Shown piece by piece: positions 8,436 through 17,448 of a DNA stretch of 64,000 nucleotides. This stretch comes from JAJDYQ01 sp942491945. GTDB taxonomy: Bacteria; Pseudomonadota; Gammaproteobacteria; JAJDYQ01. Position numbers and translations under genes: made by a program. Positions within the stretch are counted from its first letter, which is position 1. Every line of letters begins with the position of its first letter. The notes under the pieces were generated by a model that saw nothing but the letters and a program-made list of their open reading frames with translations, was not told where the DNA came from and ran no database searches. The DNA lies in contig CALODD010000050.1 in NCBI GenBank assembly GCA_942491945.1, positions 48,226 to 112,225 on the forward strand, read 5' to 3'.

Positions 8436-9755
8436 ATGAAAAAAGCACCAACTCAGGACAACTTTAATCACTGGTTTCGTGAGGCTGCGCCCTATATTCA
8501 GGCGCATCGCGACAAAACCTTTGTGATTTGCCTGCCCGGTGAAGCCATTGATGATGAATCATTTGCCGAGCTATCTCGCGACATCGCAGGGATCTCACAT
8601 TTAGGTATACGCATAGTGCTGGTTCATGGCATTCGCCCACAGGTTGAAAAAAGCCTCGGCAAGAAAAATTCGCAATATCACGACGGCCTGCGCGTCACCA
8701 GCGACGAAGCCATGGCTTGCGTCACCCAACAGGTTGGAGTTGTCCGCTTAAAGATTGAATCACACTTATCTCGCGCACTAGCTAACCTGCCGAATGCCAA
8801 TGCCCGAGCACGGACAGCTTCGGGCAACTATGTAACAGCACGTCCCTACGGCGTGCACGATGGCATTGATTATTGCCATACCGGCATCGTCCGGCGCATT
8901 GATGATGAAGCCATTCGTCAGCAACTCGATGCAGGAGCCATTGCGCTCATATCACCGGTTGGATTCTCACCCACCGGTGAAGTATTCAACCTCTCTGCAG
9001 AAGATGTCGCAGAAGCCTGTGCGGCAGCCCTGAATGCAGACAAACTCATCTTATTGACTGATAGAGTCACACTAAGAGATAGCAAACGCCGCCCTATACG
9101 GCAGCTTACAGTGCACGAAGCCCAACAGCTTTTAAACGGACGCCGCAAACTGGACGAAGATAGCCAGCGGGTGCTTAAGCTCTCTCTACAGGCTTTGCAT
9201 TCAGGAATTCCCCGTATGCATATACTCGACTGGCGTACGGATGGTGTTCTGATCCAGGAATTATTTACACGAGATGGTATTGGAATACTGATCAGCTCTG
9301 AGCCTTATGACACCATACGTGCAGCCCGTACTGAGGATATCCCCGGTATCCTGCAAATCATCGAAAAACTTGAGCAATCTGGTGTTCTGGTAAAGCGGCA
9401 ACGTGACAGGCTCGAAATGGAAATCGATCGATTCATCGTTGCGATCCGAGACGATACCGTCATAGGCTGTGCTGCGATCTATAGTTATGAAAAAACGGGT
9501 ATGGCAGAACTCGCATGCCTTGCCGTTGATCATGCATACCAGAGCTCTGGCAATGGTGAACAATTACTAAAAGCAGTTGAAACCAGAGCCTCACAAAACA
9601 ACATTCAGCAGCTATTCGTGCTCACTACTCAAACAGCACACTGGTTTAGAGAGCGTGGCTTTAAAAATGCCGATATCGCTGATTTACCCATGGCCAAACG
9701 CCGTCTGTATAACTACCAGCGCAAATCAAAAGTATTCATCAAAACACTCAAGTAA
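8436..9755 (+). CDS. argA: amino-acid N-acetyltransferase (N-acetylglutamate synthase)
   Basis: Catalyses acetyl-CoA + L-glutamate to N-acetylglutamate, the first step of arginine synthesis. The 439-residue protein has the classical two-domain layout: an amino-acid-kinase-like domain (to about 290, including IRIVLVHGIRPQVEK and TDRVTLRDSKRR) that normally binds the feedback inhibitor arginine, and a C-terminal GNAT domain (AELACLAVDHAYQSSGNGEQLL carries the acetyl-CoA loop). The length equals that of pseudomonad and enterobacterial ArgA. It stands alone and divergent from the antiporter. Confidence 0.95.
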   Translation: MKKAPTQDNFNHWFREAAPYIQAHRDKTFVICLPGEAIDDESFAELSRDIAGISHLGIRIVLVHGIRPQVEKSLGKKNSQYHDGLRVTSDEAMACVTQQVGVVRLKIESHLSRALANLPNANARARTASGNYVTARPYGVHDGIDYCHTGIVRRIDDEAIRQQLDAGAIALISPVGFSPTGEVFNLSAEDVAEACAAALNADKLILLTDRVTLRDSKRRPIRQLTVHEAQQLLNGRRKLDEDSQRVLKLSLQALHSGIPRMHILDWRTDGVLIQELFTRDGIGILISSEPYDTIRAARTEDIPGILQIIEKLEQSGVLVKRQRDRLEMEIDRFIVAIRDDTVIGCAAIYSYEKTGMAELACLAVDHAYQSSGNGEQLLKAVETRASQNNIQQLFVLTTQTAHWFRERGFKNADIADLPMAKRRLYNYQRKSKVFIKTLK

Positions 9756-9853
9756 CAATCTTTCACATTGTTACCAGATGAGACCCTAGGCACTACCTAC
9801 AAGAGGGGATATTCTCGGCACACACAATTCTCAACCAGCAAAGGGGAAACACA

Positions 9854-10021
9854 ATGGCTGCAACTAATAAAATACTGCTCATCGTCCTGTCTTTATTTCT
9901 TCCACCAGTCGCCGTCTTCTTAAAGTGCGGAGCCGGTAAAGATCTAATTATAAATATTGTTTTGTGCCTGCTCGGTTTCTTACCTGGCGTAATTCATTCA
10001 CTCTGGTTAGTCACGAAATAA
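9854..10021 (+). CDS. YqaE/Pmp3 (UPF0057) small membrane protein
   Basis: A 55-residue protein with two transmembrane helices. The sequence ILLIVLSLFLPPVAVFLKCG followed by NIVLCLLGFLPGVIHSLW is the Pmp3/YqaE signature (PP-V-x-L-x-x-G then L-G-x-x-P-G-x-x-H-A). The family is linked to membrane-potential maintenance and to salt or stress responses. The start is supported by AAGGGG five bases upstream. A strong intrinsic terminator follows directly, so the gene is a single transcription unit. Confidence 0.93.
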   Translation: MAATNKILLIVLSLFLPPVAVFLKCGAGKDLIINIVLCLLGFLPGVIHSLWLVTK

Positions 10022-10031
10022 TGACTAACAA

Positions 10032-10064
10032 GCCTCGGCATATTGCCGAGGCCATTGTTTTTTT
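10032..10064 (+). terminator. intrinsic terminator of the YqaE-type gene
   Basis: A perfect 9-bp stem (GCCTCGGCA / TGCCGAGGC) with a 3-base loop is followed within four bases by an 8-base T-run. Confidence 0.93.
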
Positions 10065-10217
10065 CTTAAAGCATTCACCGACCTCAAAGTCACACTCTCT
10101 AGTAGTAAAAATATCCCTTTTTTATTAATGCTTATAAATAGTACTGGTTAAGTACTACATTTAGCATTTCAGTTGTGCAATACTAAAAACCCCACCAAAT
10201 AAAGGGATTATACACAA

Positions 10218-11399
10218 ATGAATAAAGGTTATTTACTGGCCCTAGTATCCGGCCTCTGTTTAGGGACTTCACTGATATCAGCAGCGTCGAACGATGGGCG
10301 TATCTGGTATAGCGATTTCGATAATAATAAAGTTTATGCCATTGATGTTCCGACTATGTCAGTCGTCGGCACCGCAGAAACCGGTGCAGGCCCATATCCT
10401 GTAGATATACAGCGCGGGCAAAAGATCTATGCAACAACGCGTAATGAACAAAGTATCGATGTCATCAACATCTTTTCATCGGAAACAATGAAGACCATTC
10501 CCCTGGAGCATAAGCCTCGTTCAGCCACATATAATCCAGTAAATGGTTTAAGCCTGGTATCAGGTAAAGACAAGCCTCTAACCTCTGTAATCAATGTCCG
10601 TAATAATCAGGTCGTTCAGGTCGTCGGTAGCGACACCTATGTCGCACCTATTGATTTTGGTGGTAGCAATGCAACCGGGCACCCTTTCTGGGTAGATGAC
10701 ACCCGCTTCCTGATGCTAGATCGAACCAATCGCACAATTCAAATGTATGACATTGACGGCAATTTTCTCGATAGCATGAACACGCCATCCGCAGCACATC
10801 ATATCCTTAGAAAAGGTTCTGAATACTATGCTTCAACAGAAGGCAGCCCGAATAACGGCATTCACCCCGCTCTGATCTCATTCGATATTATTGGCGACGA
10901 CCTTAATCTGGTGGATACCACTTATTTGACAGGCTTCCCAGTGTCCGAAATGGGATCACATCATGCTGATTTTGCACCGGATGGCACTCACGTCTATATG
11001 GGGTCGAACGAAGGCCACATGTTTGTTATTGATCGCCACACCATGAGTGTCGCCAATGTAATTGACGCGGGTCTGGGTGCAGGGCACACCAAGTTCTCCC
11101 CTAACCGTGATCTCGCTATTGTGACGAATCACAATGATAGCTTTATCACACTGATCGATACTACGACACATACAAAGATCAGAGACGTCACCGTTGCCGC
11201 ATTCCCAACCAGTGCTCGCAAAAGCCAGGGACATACAGCAACCGTCAGCCCTGAAGGCGGTCATTACTATGGTAGCGCAAGCGCCGAAGGCCGCTTCTTT
11301 GAAGTTGACCTGGACAACGAAAACGTTTCTCGCACACTCAACCTCGGTAGCTACACGCTTCAGGGTGCTGTTTATTGGGGTAAACTCGGCCCACTTTAA
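10218..11399 (+). CDS. exported YncE-like beta-propeller protein
   Basis: A 393-residue protein with a signal peptide (cleavage after SLISAA, about residue 23) and repeating blades of the YVTN/YncE type. Examples are VYAIDVPTMSVVGTAETG, INVRNNQVVQVVG, VFVIDRHTMSVANVIDAG and ITLIDTTTHTKIRDVTVAAF. Such seven-bladed propellers are usually periplasmic and serve binding or scaffold roles. No heme, quinone or metal ligand is obvious. The start is preceded by AAAGGGA. It is monocistronic with its own terminator, and about 150 bases of upstream DNA are available for regulation. Confidence 0.82.
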   Translation: MNKGYLLALVSGLCLGTSLISAASNDGRIWYSDFDNNKVYAIDVPTMSVVGTAETGAGPYPVDIQRGQKIYATTRNEQSIDVINIFSSETMKTIPLEHKPRSATYNPVNGLSLVSGKDKPLTSVINVRNNQVVQVVGSDTYVAPIDFGGSNATGHPFWVDDTRFLMLDRTNRTIQMYDIDGNFLDSMNTPSAAHHILRKGSEYYASTEGSPNNGIHPALISFDIIGDDLNLVDTTYLTGFPVSEMGSHHADFAPDGTHVYMGSNEGHMFVIDRHTMSVANVIDAGLGAGHTKFSPNRDLAIVTNHNDSFITLIDTTTHTKIRDVTVAAFPTSARKSQGHTATVSPEGGHYYGSASAEGRFFEVDLDNENVSRTLNLGSYTLQGAVYWGKLGPL

Positions 11400-11405
11400 G
11401 TTGTA

Positions 11406-11435
11406 AAGGATCAGAGCTTGCTCTGATCCTTTTTT
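11406..11435 (+). terminator. intrinsic terminator after the beta-propeller gene
   Basis: An 11-bp stem (AAGGATCAGAG / CTCTGATCCTT) with a 4-base loop ends in a 6-base T-run. It abuts the stop codon of the convergent AAA ATPase gene. Confidence 0.93.
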
Positions 11436-12916
11436 CAATCCGCCATCACCGTACGTGATGACGCCCACTCCCTTAGCTGCCGTATCTTCTCAGCCATAAC
11501 AACTGAGTGAGGTCGTGTCATCTGTAACTCCTGTAGCAGGATATCTTCAGTCAGTAATTCCTGTTGTGCATGAGCCGTGTATAAACCAGACACCACAGCC
11601 TGCTCTATCTCTGCGCCAGAGAAACCATCACTGGCTTGTAACAACTCATTCCAGGAAAAATCGGTGGATTTAACATCCCGTTTTTGCAAGTGAATTTCAA
11701 AGATGTTTTTCCGCACATCAGTAGCCGGTAGATCAACAAAGAAAATCTCATCGAATCGACCCTTGCGCATTAATTCAGGTGGCAGGTCTTCGATATCATT
11801 CGCGGTCGCAACCAGAAAGACTCGCTCTTTACGTTCAGCCATCCAGGTAAGTAACGTTCCCAGTATTCTTTTCGAAGGGCCGCCATGACCACCCTGGTCA
11901 GTCGACAGACCTTTTTCAATTTCATCAATCCATAAGACGCAGGGTGCCATTACCTGCGCCGTCTCCAGTGCCTTGCGTAAATTACGTTCGGTCTCTCCGT
12001 AAAACTTGTTATATAGCGTGGCGAAGTCTAGTCGCAGTAACGGCACTTCCCATGTCCCTGCGACAGCTTTTGCCGCCAGGGATTTACCGGCGCCCTGCAC
12101 GCCTAATAACAACATACCTTTTGGTACGTCGAGACCTGCTGGTGGCGTCTCACTATTAAAAACCGTATTACGTTGATTCAGCCAGTGTTTCATTCGCTTT
12201 AATCCAGCAACCTCTGCCATGTGCGCGGTTTCAGCTTCATATGAGAGCACGCCATCTCCACCTAACAGCTCATACTTAGCATCCATGATATCTTTGACGT
12301 CATCGTGAGTAATAGCGCCATCGTCATAAATGATATTCCGTATCAAGCGCTTCGCATCTGCGTAACTCAGGCCAGTCAGATGATTTAGCAATAACTCAAC
12401 CGCCTTCTTATCCCCTTTGACCGGACGGCGATTGCTTTCTTTCCAGGCATCAACCTCATGCAGTAACAAGGCCTTCAATTGATCACGATCTGGCAAACTG
12501 AGATCAAAGCGTGCACTTAGATGTGCGACTTCATCCGGCAGTTCAATAGACGGACTAATCAACACCAGCGTTTTTTGTGACTTGCTATGTGATTGCGCGA
12601 TCTCACGAATCGTCCGAATAATGATGGGATCATCTAGATACGGATGAAAATCTTTCAGTATATAAATACCCGCCAGCTCACTCGCACGTATGTGTCCGAG
12701 CACGTCTTCGGGCTTGGCGTTACTCTTCTGCGGTTCTGTCAGGATATCTAATCGATACAGTCCTTTTGTCACCGTCCAGCCAAACATAGGTTGATAAAAT
12801 CCATCATCGAATAGATGCTTGAACAGACCTAAAGCCCGCTCTTCTTCGCGTGTCTCCACAACGATAATGGGTACACGTGATTTTAGAAGTATCTGTAAAT
12901 CCGCCTTGTCCGACAT
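11435..12916 (-). CDS. AAA family ATPase (Ycf46-like)
   Basis: The 493-residue protein has an N-terminal non-catalytic region typical of the cyanobacterial/plastid Ycf46 group (SRVPIIVVETREEERAL) and a C-terminal AAA+ module. Walker A is GVQGAGKS (residues 272-279) and Walker B is VLWIDEIE (about 328-335). Sensor-1 ATAND and an arginine-rich RKGRFDEIFFVDLP second-region-of-homology segment follow. No protease or membrane domain is seen, so the substrate is unknown. It is convergent with the beta-propeller gene and divergent from the Nudix gene. Confidence 0.88.
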   Translation of the reverse strand: MSDKADLQILLKSRVPIIVVETREEERALGLFKHLFDDGFYQPMFGWTVTKGLYRLDILTEPQKSNAKPEDVLGHIRASELAGIYILKDFHPYLDDPIIIRTIREIAQSHSKSQKTLVLISPSIELPDEVAHLSARFDLSLPDRDQLKALLLHEVDAWKESNRRPVKGDKKAVELLLNHLTGLSYADAKRLIRNIIYDDGAITHDDVKDIMDAKYELLGGDGVLSYEAETAHMAEVAGLKRMKHWLNQRNTVFNSETPPAGLDVPKGMLLLGVQGAGKSLAAKAVAGTWEVPLLRLDFATLYNKFYGETERNLRKALETAQVMAPCVLWIDEIEKGLSTDQGGHGGPSKRILGTLLTWMAERKERVFLVATANDIEDLPPELMRKGRFDEIFFVDLPATDVRKNIFEIHLQKRDVKSTDFSWNELLQASDGFSGAEIEQAVVSGLYTAHAQQELLTEDILLQELQMTRPHSVVMAEKIRQLREWASSRTVMAD

Positions 12917-12982
12917 AAATCGTAATTACCTGCTTGCAAAGTAACGCTGACTTGCGCAATGCTAGCAATATAACAATTGTCG

Positions 12983-13585
12983 ATGATCAACGTGAAGATA
13001 AAGTTTTGTAGCCAGTGCGGCTCGCCTGAAGTCAGATTCACCATACCTGAGGGAGATAACCGCCCGCGTTATATCTGTGGGAAATGTGATTTTATTCATT
13101 ACCAGAACCCGAATATCGTTGCCGGCTGCCTGGTAACGCACGAAGACAAAATTCTCTTATGTAAGCGAGCTATTGAACCGCGTAAAGGCCTATGGACACT
13201 TCCCGCAGGTTTTATGGAAAACAATGAAACGGCGGAACAGGCTGCACAACGTGAGACATGGGAAGAAGCTCGAGCCAAAGTAAATGTTCATGGACTGTAT
13301 ACGGTTTTTAATCTGCCGCATATCAACCAGGTGTATATGATTTACCGTGGTGATCTGGTTGCTAATGCTTTTGAACCCGGCCCTGAATCACTGGAAGTCG
13401 ATTTATATGCGATTGATGATCTACCATGGGATGAGCTGGCTTTTGCAACGATACGAGAAACGCTACGGCTTTATATTGAAGACGTGAACCGTGGAAAGTT
13501 CGGGCTACATACTGCCGATATAATCAGGCCATGGGTATTACTGGACTCGCAACACGCTCGACTGAGTAACTTACGAACTAAGTAA
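12983..13585 (+). CDS. Nudix hydrolase with N-terminal zinc ribbon
   Basis: Starting at the ATG at 12983, the protein has 200 residues; a TTG two codons earlier is possible. Residues 9-36 form a four-Cys zinc ribbon (CSQCG then CGKC). The complete Nudix box GFMENNETAEQAAQRETWEE gives the Gx5Ex7RExxEE pattern that binds the catalytic metals. The order zinc ribbon then Nudix resembles NADH pyrophosphatase-like enzymes, but the protein is shorter than NudC and lacks its N-terminal domain, so the substrate is left open. It is cytoplasmic and monocistronic. Confidence 0.88.
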   Translation: MINVKIKFCSQCGSPEVRFTIPEGDNRPRYICGKCDFIHYQNPNIVAGCLVTHEDKILLCKRAIEPRKGLWTLPAGFMENNETAEQAAQRETWEEARAKVNVHGLYTVFNLPHINQVYMIYRGDLVANAFEPGPESLEVDLYAIDDLPWDELAFATIRETLRLYIEDVNRGKFGLHTADIIRPWVLLDSQHARLSNLRTK

Positions 13586-13603
13586 CTGGTTAAACAAATA
13601 GCG

Positions 13604-14638
13604 TTAAGAACCAGCCATTTTTCTACGTTGTATACGCCATTGCTGATAGTTACTATCTTCTCTATAACCACGCTTGTTAATATAACCAAACACACCGAGC
13701 AGGCGATAAAACTGAGTCACTGCATCGACTCGCATAATTTCTTTACCGGTTTCATCAAAAAACACCATAGCTGGTGCATAGAATAGATCGAGTTTTTTTG
13801 CCCATTCTTTTGCGCTCATACGCTCACCTTGCGGTGTCACGATTGGAGTATCTGACCACATGTCGAGCTGCACCGCTTCAAGCTTTTCAACTTCCTGGCG
13901 TAAGCGATCTTTTGCCAGTGGCCCCGTATGTAATACATCACAGGCATGACATTTTCCCTGCTCGAAAAAAACCACCAGAGGCGTTTCCGATTTAAAGAAC
14001 CGTCGATCAAAATTAAATGGCGGCTGAACAAAAAACTCCTGCTCGTTCAAGCCTTCGGGATCAAAGATCATGCCTGGATCAGCTCTTGCCAGATAATCAC
14101 GCAGACTTTCTTTTTCATAAAAACCTTCGACGACATATTTCAGCGCTGCCCTGAATTTATAAGGTGGGTATAAACCTCGTAGCCTGAGTACCTGCTCACC
14201 ATCGGCGTTATAAAAAATCAGTGAAGGTGTAAAGTTGGTGTTCTCCATGACCGAGTACTCGCGCTCACTCAACTCATCGCCATCCGGCAGGGTAATATCT
14301 TCGATACCCCAGATATCGATGGGCACTATATCGAAATGTCGGCGCAGATAATTCTGTGTTGCAGGATCCTCGAGATTGACCTGAATAAATTTTTCACAGT
14401 AGCTACAGCGCTTCTGCCCGAAATAGACGATCAATCCTTTCTTACTTGCGCCTAAGGCCGTTTTCAGGCTTTCCTCAAGATCACCGAAATGCTCTTTAAA
14501 CCAGTCAGGATAAACCAGTTCCTCATCAAGCATAGTGTCTTCGAATTCATAGAAATCATCGACCGCGGCACTGCCTGCTGCAAACAGCGGGAATGACAAC
14601 CAGATAGAGAACAGGACTATAAGCCGCAAGAGATTCAT
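13604..14638 (-). CDS. exported protein with two thioredoxin-like domains
   Basis: The start is taken as the ATG at 14638; a GTG two codons upstream is also open. After a signal peptide (cleavage near LFAAGSA) come two thioredoxin-fold domains. The first has IVYFGQKRCSYCEKF (about residue 95) and the second FFEQGKCHACDVLH (about residue 230). Each has a CxxC and a later cis-Pro-like segment (FTPSLIFY, YAPAMVFF). The whole architecture is repeated in the gene at 50157-51197, an intra-window paralogue. A role in periplasmic disulfide or cofactor chemistry is likely, but the substrate is unknown. Confidence 0.8.
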   Translation of the reverse strand: MNLLRLIVLFSIWLSFPLFAAGSAAVDDFYEFEDTMLDEELVYPDWFKEHFGDLEESLKTALGASKKGLIVYFGQKRCSYCEKFIQVNLEDPATQNYLRRHFDIVPIDIWGIEDITLPDGDELSEREYSVMENTNFTPSLIFYNADGEQVLRLRGLYPPYKFRAALKYVVEGFYEKESLRDYLARADPGMIFDPEGLNEQEFFVQPPFNFDRRFFKSETPLVVFFEQGKCHACDVLHTGPLAKDRLRQEVEKLEAVQLDMWSDTPIVTPQGERMSAKEWAKKLDLFYAPAMVFFDETGKEIMRVDAVTQFYRLLGVFGYINKRGYREDSNYQQWRIQRRKMAGS

Positions 14639-14665
14639 CCCCACATTATATTAGGTATTTGGTCG

Positions 14666-15298
14666 CTATACCTTAATACTTGTTATCCAGTCACGAATAT
14701 GAGCTGCTAACTCTGGTAACCGGCCATGAAAGAAATGGCTCGCACCTTCCATCCATTCCACTTCTCGATTCGCCTGTGGAACCAGCAACCATTGTCTGAC
14801 TTCTTCAGCGGGCACGACTTCGTCTTCGTCACCCATGAGCACCAACCATGGCCTACTGAACTCAACATCGTCAAAGTAGTACATGCTGACCGGTGGGGCG
14901 ATGGATATCAGCGCATCAGCTTCTAATTCCTCCGCAACGCTTGCAGCCACATAAGAACCAAATGAAAAACCAGCAAGTAATAATCTTCGATCGGGATGGC
15001 GCTGTTGCAGCCATCCAATGACGGCTTGCAGGTCATCTAACTCCCCCCTGGCATCATCAAACTCACCTTCTGATTTACCGACACCTCGGAAGTTGAATCT
15101 AGCTACCGGCATCCCAATCTCATGCAATGCACGTGCGATATAGTGCACCACCTTATTGTCCATGGTGCCGCCATACAATGGGTGAGGATGACAGATGACA
15201 GCGATATACTGACCCTCATCTTCTGCGACACTGTATAGTGCCTGCAGTTGCCCAGCAGGCCCTGAGAGCATTATTTTTTCTTCAAATGGTTTTTTCAT
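14666..15298 (-). CDS. alpha/beta hydrolase
   Basis: A 210-residue cytoplasmic hydrolase. The oxyanion region is CHPHPLYGGTMDN, the nucleophile elbow is AGFSFGSY (Ser in GxSxG), the acid is in LVLMGDEDEVV and the catalytic His in EGASHFFHG, in the expected order. This is the compact dienelactone-hydrolase-like type found widely in gammaproteobacteria, of unknown physiological substrate. Its start codon overlaps the start codon of the divergent protease gene within a CATG, so there is no intergenic promoter region between the two. Confidence 0.88.
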   Translation of the reverse strand: MKKPFEEKIMLSGPAGQLQALYSVAEDEGQYIAVICHPHPLYGGTMDNKVVHYIARALHEIGMPVARFNFRGVGKSEGEFDDARGELDDLQAVIGWLQQRHPDRRLLLAGFSFGSYVAASVAEELEADALISIAPPVSMYYFDDVEFSRPWLVLMGDEDEVVPAEEVRQWLLVPQANREVEWMEGASHFFHGRLPELAAHIRDWITSIKV

Positions 15299-15821
15299 GA
15301 ATCAGGATTCACAACAACAAGGTCAACAGAAAATCGGCCGTCACATGATGATCGTTGCATGGATCATAGCACTTGGCTTTCTTGTCATGTTCTTTAATGG
15401 TGTCCTGGAACGCCAGCACAATCCAAATCAATCCGTTCAGACCAACCTCGCAAATGATGGACTCCGTGAGATAAAACTCAAACGCAATCGCCAGGGTCAC
15501 TATGTCGCTCGCGGCATGATCAATAACCAACCCGTTATCTTCCTGCTCGATACTGGCGCAACCGTGGTTTCCATCCCCGAACGTGTTGCTAAACGCCTCG
15601 GCCTGCAACGCGGCCGAGAAAGTTATGCGACAACTGCAAACGGCACCATCAAGACCTATGCCACACGTCTCGACACCATCGGAATCGGCGGCATCCAGCT
15701 GCGAAACGTTGCCGCCCAGATAAACCCACATATGGACGCTGAAGAGATACTGCTCGGAATGTCATTCCTGAAAAGCCTGGAGTTAATACAACGTGGAGAC
15801 ACACTGACATTACGGCAATAA
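15297..15821 (+). CDS. membrane-anchored retropepsin-like aspartic protease (TIGR02281 type)
   Basis: A 174-residue protein with one N-terminal transmembrane helix (about residues 18-38) and a periplasmic retropepsin-like domain. The active-site motif is FLLDTGATVVSIPE (D-T-G), and the C-terminal ILLGMSFLKSLEL matches the hydrophobic-G segment that completes the aspartic protease fold. Family members are single-domain and presumably act as dimers. The chosen start has no visible ribosome site because it lies in the opposite gene's leader. It is kept because the sequence before the helix matches the family layout. Confidence 0.87.
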   Translation: MNQDSQQQGQQKIGRHMMIVAWIIALGFLVMFFNGVLERQHNPNQSVQTNLANDGLREIKLKRNRQGHYVARGMINNQPVIFLLDTGATVVSIPERVAKRLGLQRGRESYATTANGTIKTYATRLDTIGIGGIQLRNVAAQINPHMDAEEILLGMSFLKSLELIQRGDTLTLRQ

Positions 15822-15906
15822 CCACATTGATAAAGTCTTTTTGCCACCCTGCTTTAAAGGCTATACTCGCTGACTATTGAGCGATTTAATAACCCGGATA
15901 TCTATC

Positions 15907-16506
15907 ATGAAATATTTCCTGATCTCGTTGTTACTGGTTCTCTCCTGCAACGGTCATGCTCAAACCCAGGCAGCAACAGCTTCTCAGGTGGAAGCTACCC
16001 AGAAAGATAGCATTCAGCAGATTATCCAGAGTGGCATTAGTCGCCTGCAGGCATTCATTCAGGCAGCCTCGCCGAACGATCCTCAGCAGGTTCGCACCTT
16101 TCTGGATAAAGAAGTTGCCCCCTATTTCGATTTCCAGGCTATGAGCCGTATGATCATTGGCCCTCTCGAACGCCAATTAACCGAAGAACAGAAAACAAAC
16201 GCGCAACAACTCATCAAAGAGCAATTCATTGCTTCATTTGCACGCAATTTGCTCAATTACCGAGGTGGGCACGCACAGCTCATGGGGGTTTCTGGTAGTG
16301 AACGTAGCGGCATGATGCGCGTTCGTGTCTATATCTATCGTTACCAGACCTACCCAACTGTTGTAGAACTGCGCTTAGGCCATGGTCCTGAGGGCTGGAA
16401 AATATATGACGTCGCAGCGAACGGTATGAGCGCCATCTCGCATTTCAGAAACTTCCTGCATTCAACCATCCAGCGTTCAGGTATCGAAGTACTAAATTCA
16501 AAGTAA
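15907..16506 (+). CDS. MlaC/Ttg2D-like phospholipid-binding protein
   Basis: Started at the ATG at 15907, which begins directly with a signal peptide (MKYFLISLLLVLSCNGHAQ); an upstream TTG would bury it. The 199-residue product has the MlaC fold markers: VRTFLDKEVAPYFDFQAMSR, then LLKNQF-type helix LIKEQFIASFARNLLNY, and the strand pair YPTVVELRLGHGPEGWKIYDV. MlaC proteins ferry phospholipids across the periplasm. No other mla gene is adjacent, so this may be a stand-alone paralogue or belong to a dispersed system. Confidence 0.85.
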   Translation: MKYFLISLLLVLSCNGHAQTQAATASQVEATQKDSIQQIIQSGISRLQAFIQAASPNDPQQVRTFLDKEVAPYFDFQAMSRMIIGPLERQLTEEQKTNAQQLIKEQFIASFARNLLNYRGGHAQLMGVSGSERSGMMRVRVYIYRYQTYPTVVELRLGHGPEGWKIYDVAANGMSAISHFRNFLHSTIQRSGIEVLNSK

Positions 16507-16622
16507 TCGTCGATTATTCAGAATTCAGCTATTTCTGCTTAATCTGCATTATGTGTCTCAAAAGTGGCAGCACATATACTCAAACCAATTATTTCTAATT
16601 TAACGATTCAGGCATCCAGTTA

Positions 16623-17003
16623 ATGACATCTGAAGATAACAACACCGATACAGCCAAAAAAAGTACATTCCAGCTTTTTAACCCGTACATGCCTTATTTA
16701 ATCGCTATTGTGTTCGTTGCCATGACCGGTACTCTAACAGTACTTTTTTCGTTCTTACTGGATCTTGATAACCAGAAAATCGCCGGCCAGACTGCCAGTC
16801 AGCAACGCATTATTGCCGCAAGCAGAAACCAGGATTCCAGTGACTTACTACCCAGTTCCGCTATCGGCAGCAAGACAGATAAGCCACAGGGCGATGAAGT
16901 CATACCTGTTACTGAGCCCGCACAAAGCCAACCAGCCAACTTTCCGACACCAGTCAAGCTACCAGCCTCACAGACAAAAACCATTAATCCAACTGAGGCT
17001 TAA
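16623..17003 (+). CDS. hypothetical single-pass membrane protein
   Basis: A 126-residue protein not recognised as a family member. Residues about 23-46 form one transmembrane helix (MPYLIAIVFVAMTGTLTVLF). The remainder is a low-complexity tail rich in Ser, Gln, Pro and Thr, probably disordered and periplasmic. It begins after CAGTTA with only a weak ribosome site. It is followed by two hairpins, the second an intrinsic terminator. Confidence 0.6.
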   Translation: MTSEDNNTDTAKKSTFQLFNPYMPYLIAIVFVAMTGTLTVLFSFLLDLDNQKIAGQTASQQRIIAASRNQDSSDLLPSSAIGSKTDKPQGDEVIPVTEPAQSQPANFPTPVKLPASQTKTINPTEA

Positions 17004-17026
17004 TTCAGGCGCTTACTACATAATGA

Positions 17027-17050
17027 CCTGTCGTAAACATTTACGACAGG
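17027..17050. repeat. perfect inverted repeat before the terminator
   Basis: CCTGTCGTAAA and TTTACGACAGG form an 11-bp stem with almost no loop, five bases before the next hairpin. It has no T-run of its own. Confidence 0.5.
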
Positions 17051-17054
17051 CATA

Positions 17055-17081
17055 AAAAACCCGGCAATGCCGGGTTTTTTT
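17055..17081. terminator. bidirectional intrinsic terminator
   Basis: AAAACCCGGC / GCCGGGTTTT with a 3-base loop has a T-run on both strands. It serves the membrane-protein gene on the plus strand and the cytochrome c pair on the minus strand. Confidence 0.93.
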
Positions 17082-17101
17082 ATGCTTAACAACTCAACAA
17101 T

Positions 17102-17437
17102 TTATTTCATTGCAGGCAGATCAACCAGCTTACCAGATTGAGTTGAATAGTATTTCGCCAGGTTATTGATGTCATCATCAGTTAACCCTGCAGCCTGACC
17201 TTTCATAATCGGGTTGCTACGTGCGCCTGAACGATAATCCTTTAGAGCCTGTGCAATGTATGTGTGATTTTGGCCTGCGAGTGATGGGTTGACAGGTATA
17301 GCACTGTTTCCATCCGCACCGTGACAAGCAGCACATACAGCTGATTTAGCCTTACCAGCCTCGGCATCACCTTTATATGCGAAAGCAGATCCAGATGTGA
17401 TTAAGGCGGCGGCCAGAGCAATCGTTTGTAATTTCAT
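17102..17437 (-). CDS. class I cytochrome c (c4/c5-like)
   Basis: A 111-residue periplasmic cytochrome with a signal peptide (cleavage after GSAFA) and one heme site, CAACH, around residue 35. The distal axial Met is probably the one in SNPIMKGQA. The overall pattern, CHGADGNSAIP then INNLAKYYS, is that of a single cytochrome c4-type domain. It lies 11 bases after a second cytochrome c gene, and the pair lies downstream of the heme A genes, which suggests they donate electrons to the aa3 oxidase. Confidence 0.9.
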   Translation of the reverse strand: MKLQTIALAAALITSGSAFAYKGDAEAGKAKSAVCAACHGADGNSAIPVNPSLAGQNHTYIAQALKDYRSGARSNPIMKGQAAGLTDDDINNLAKYYSTQSGKLVDLPAMK

Positions 17438-17448
17438 GGTGGCTCTCC

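Noticed and set aside
10956..11468. 170-codon minus-strand open frame under the beta-propeller gene
   Set aside because: It is antisense to a gene with clear signal peptide and repeats, has no recognisable domain and crosses the terminator.
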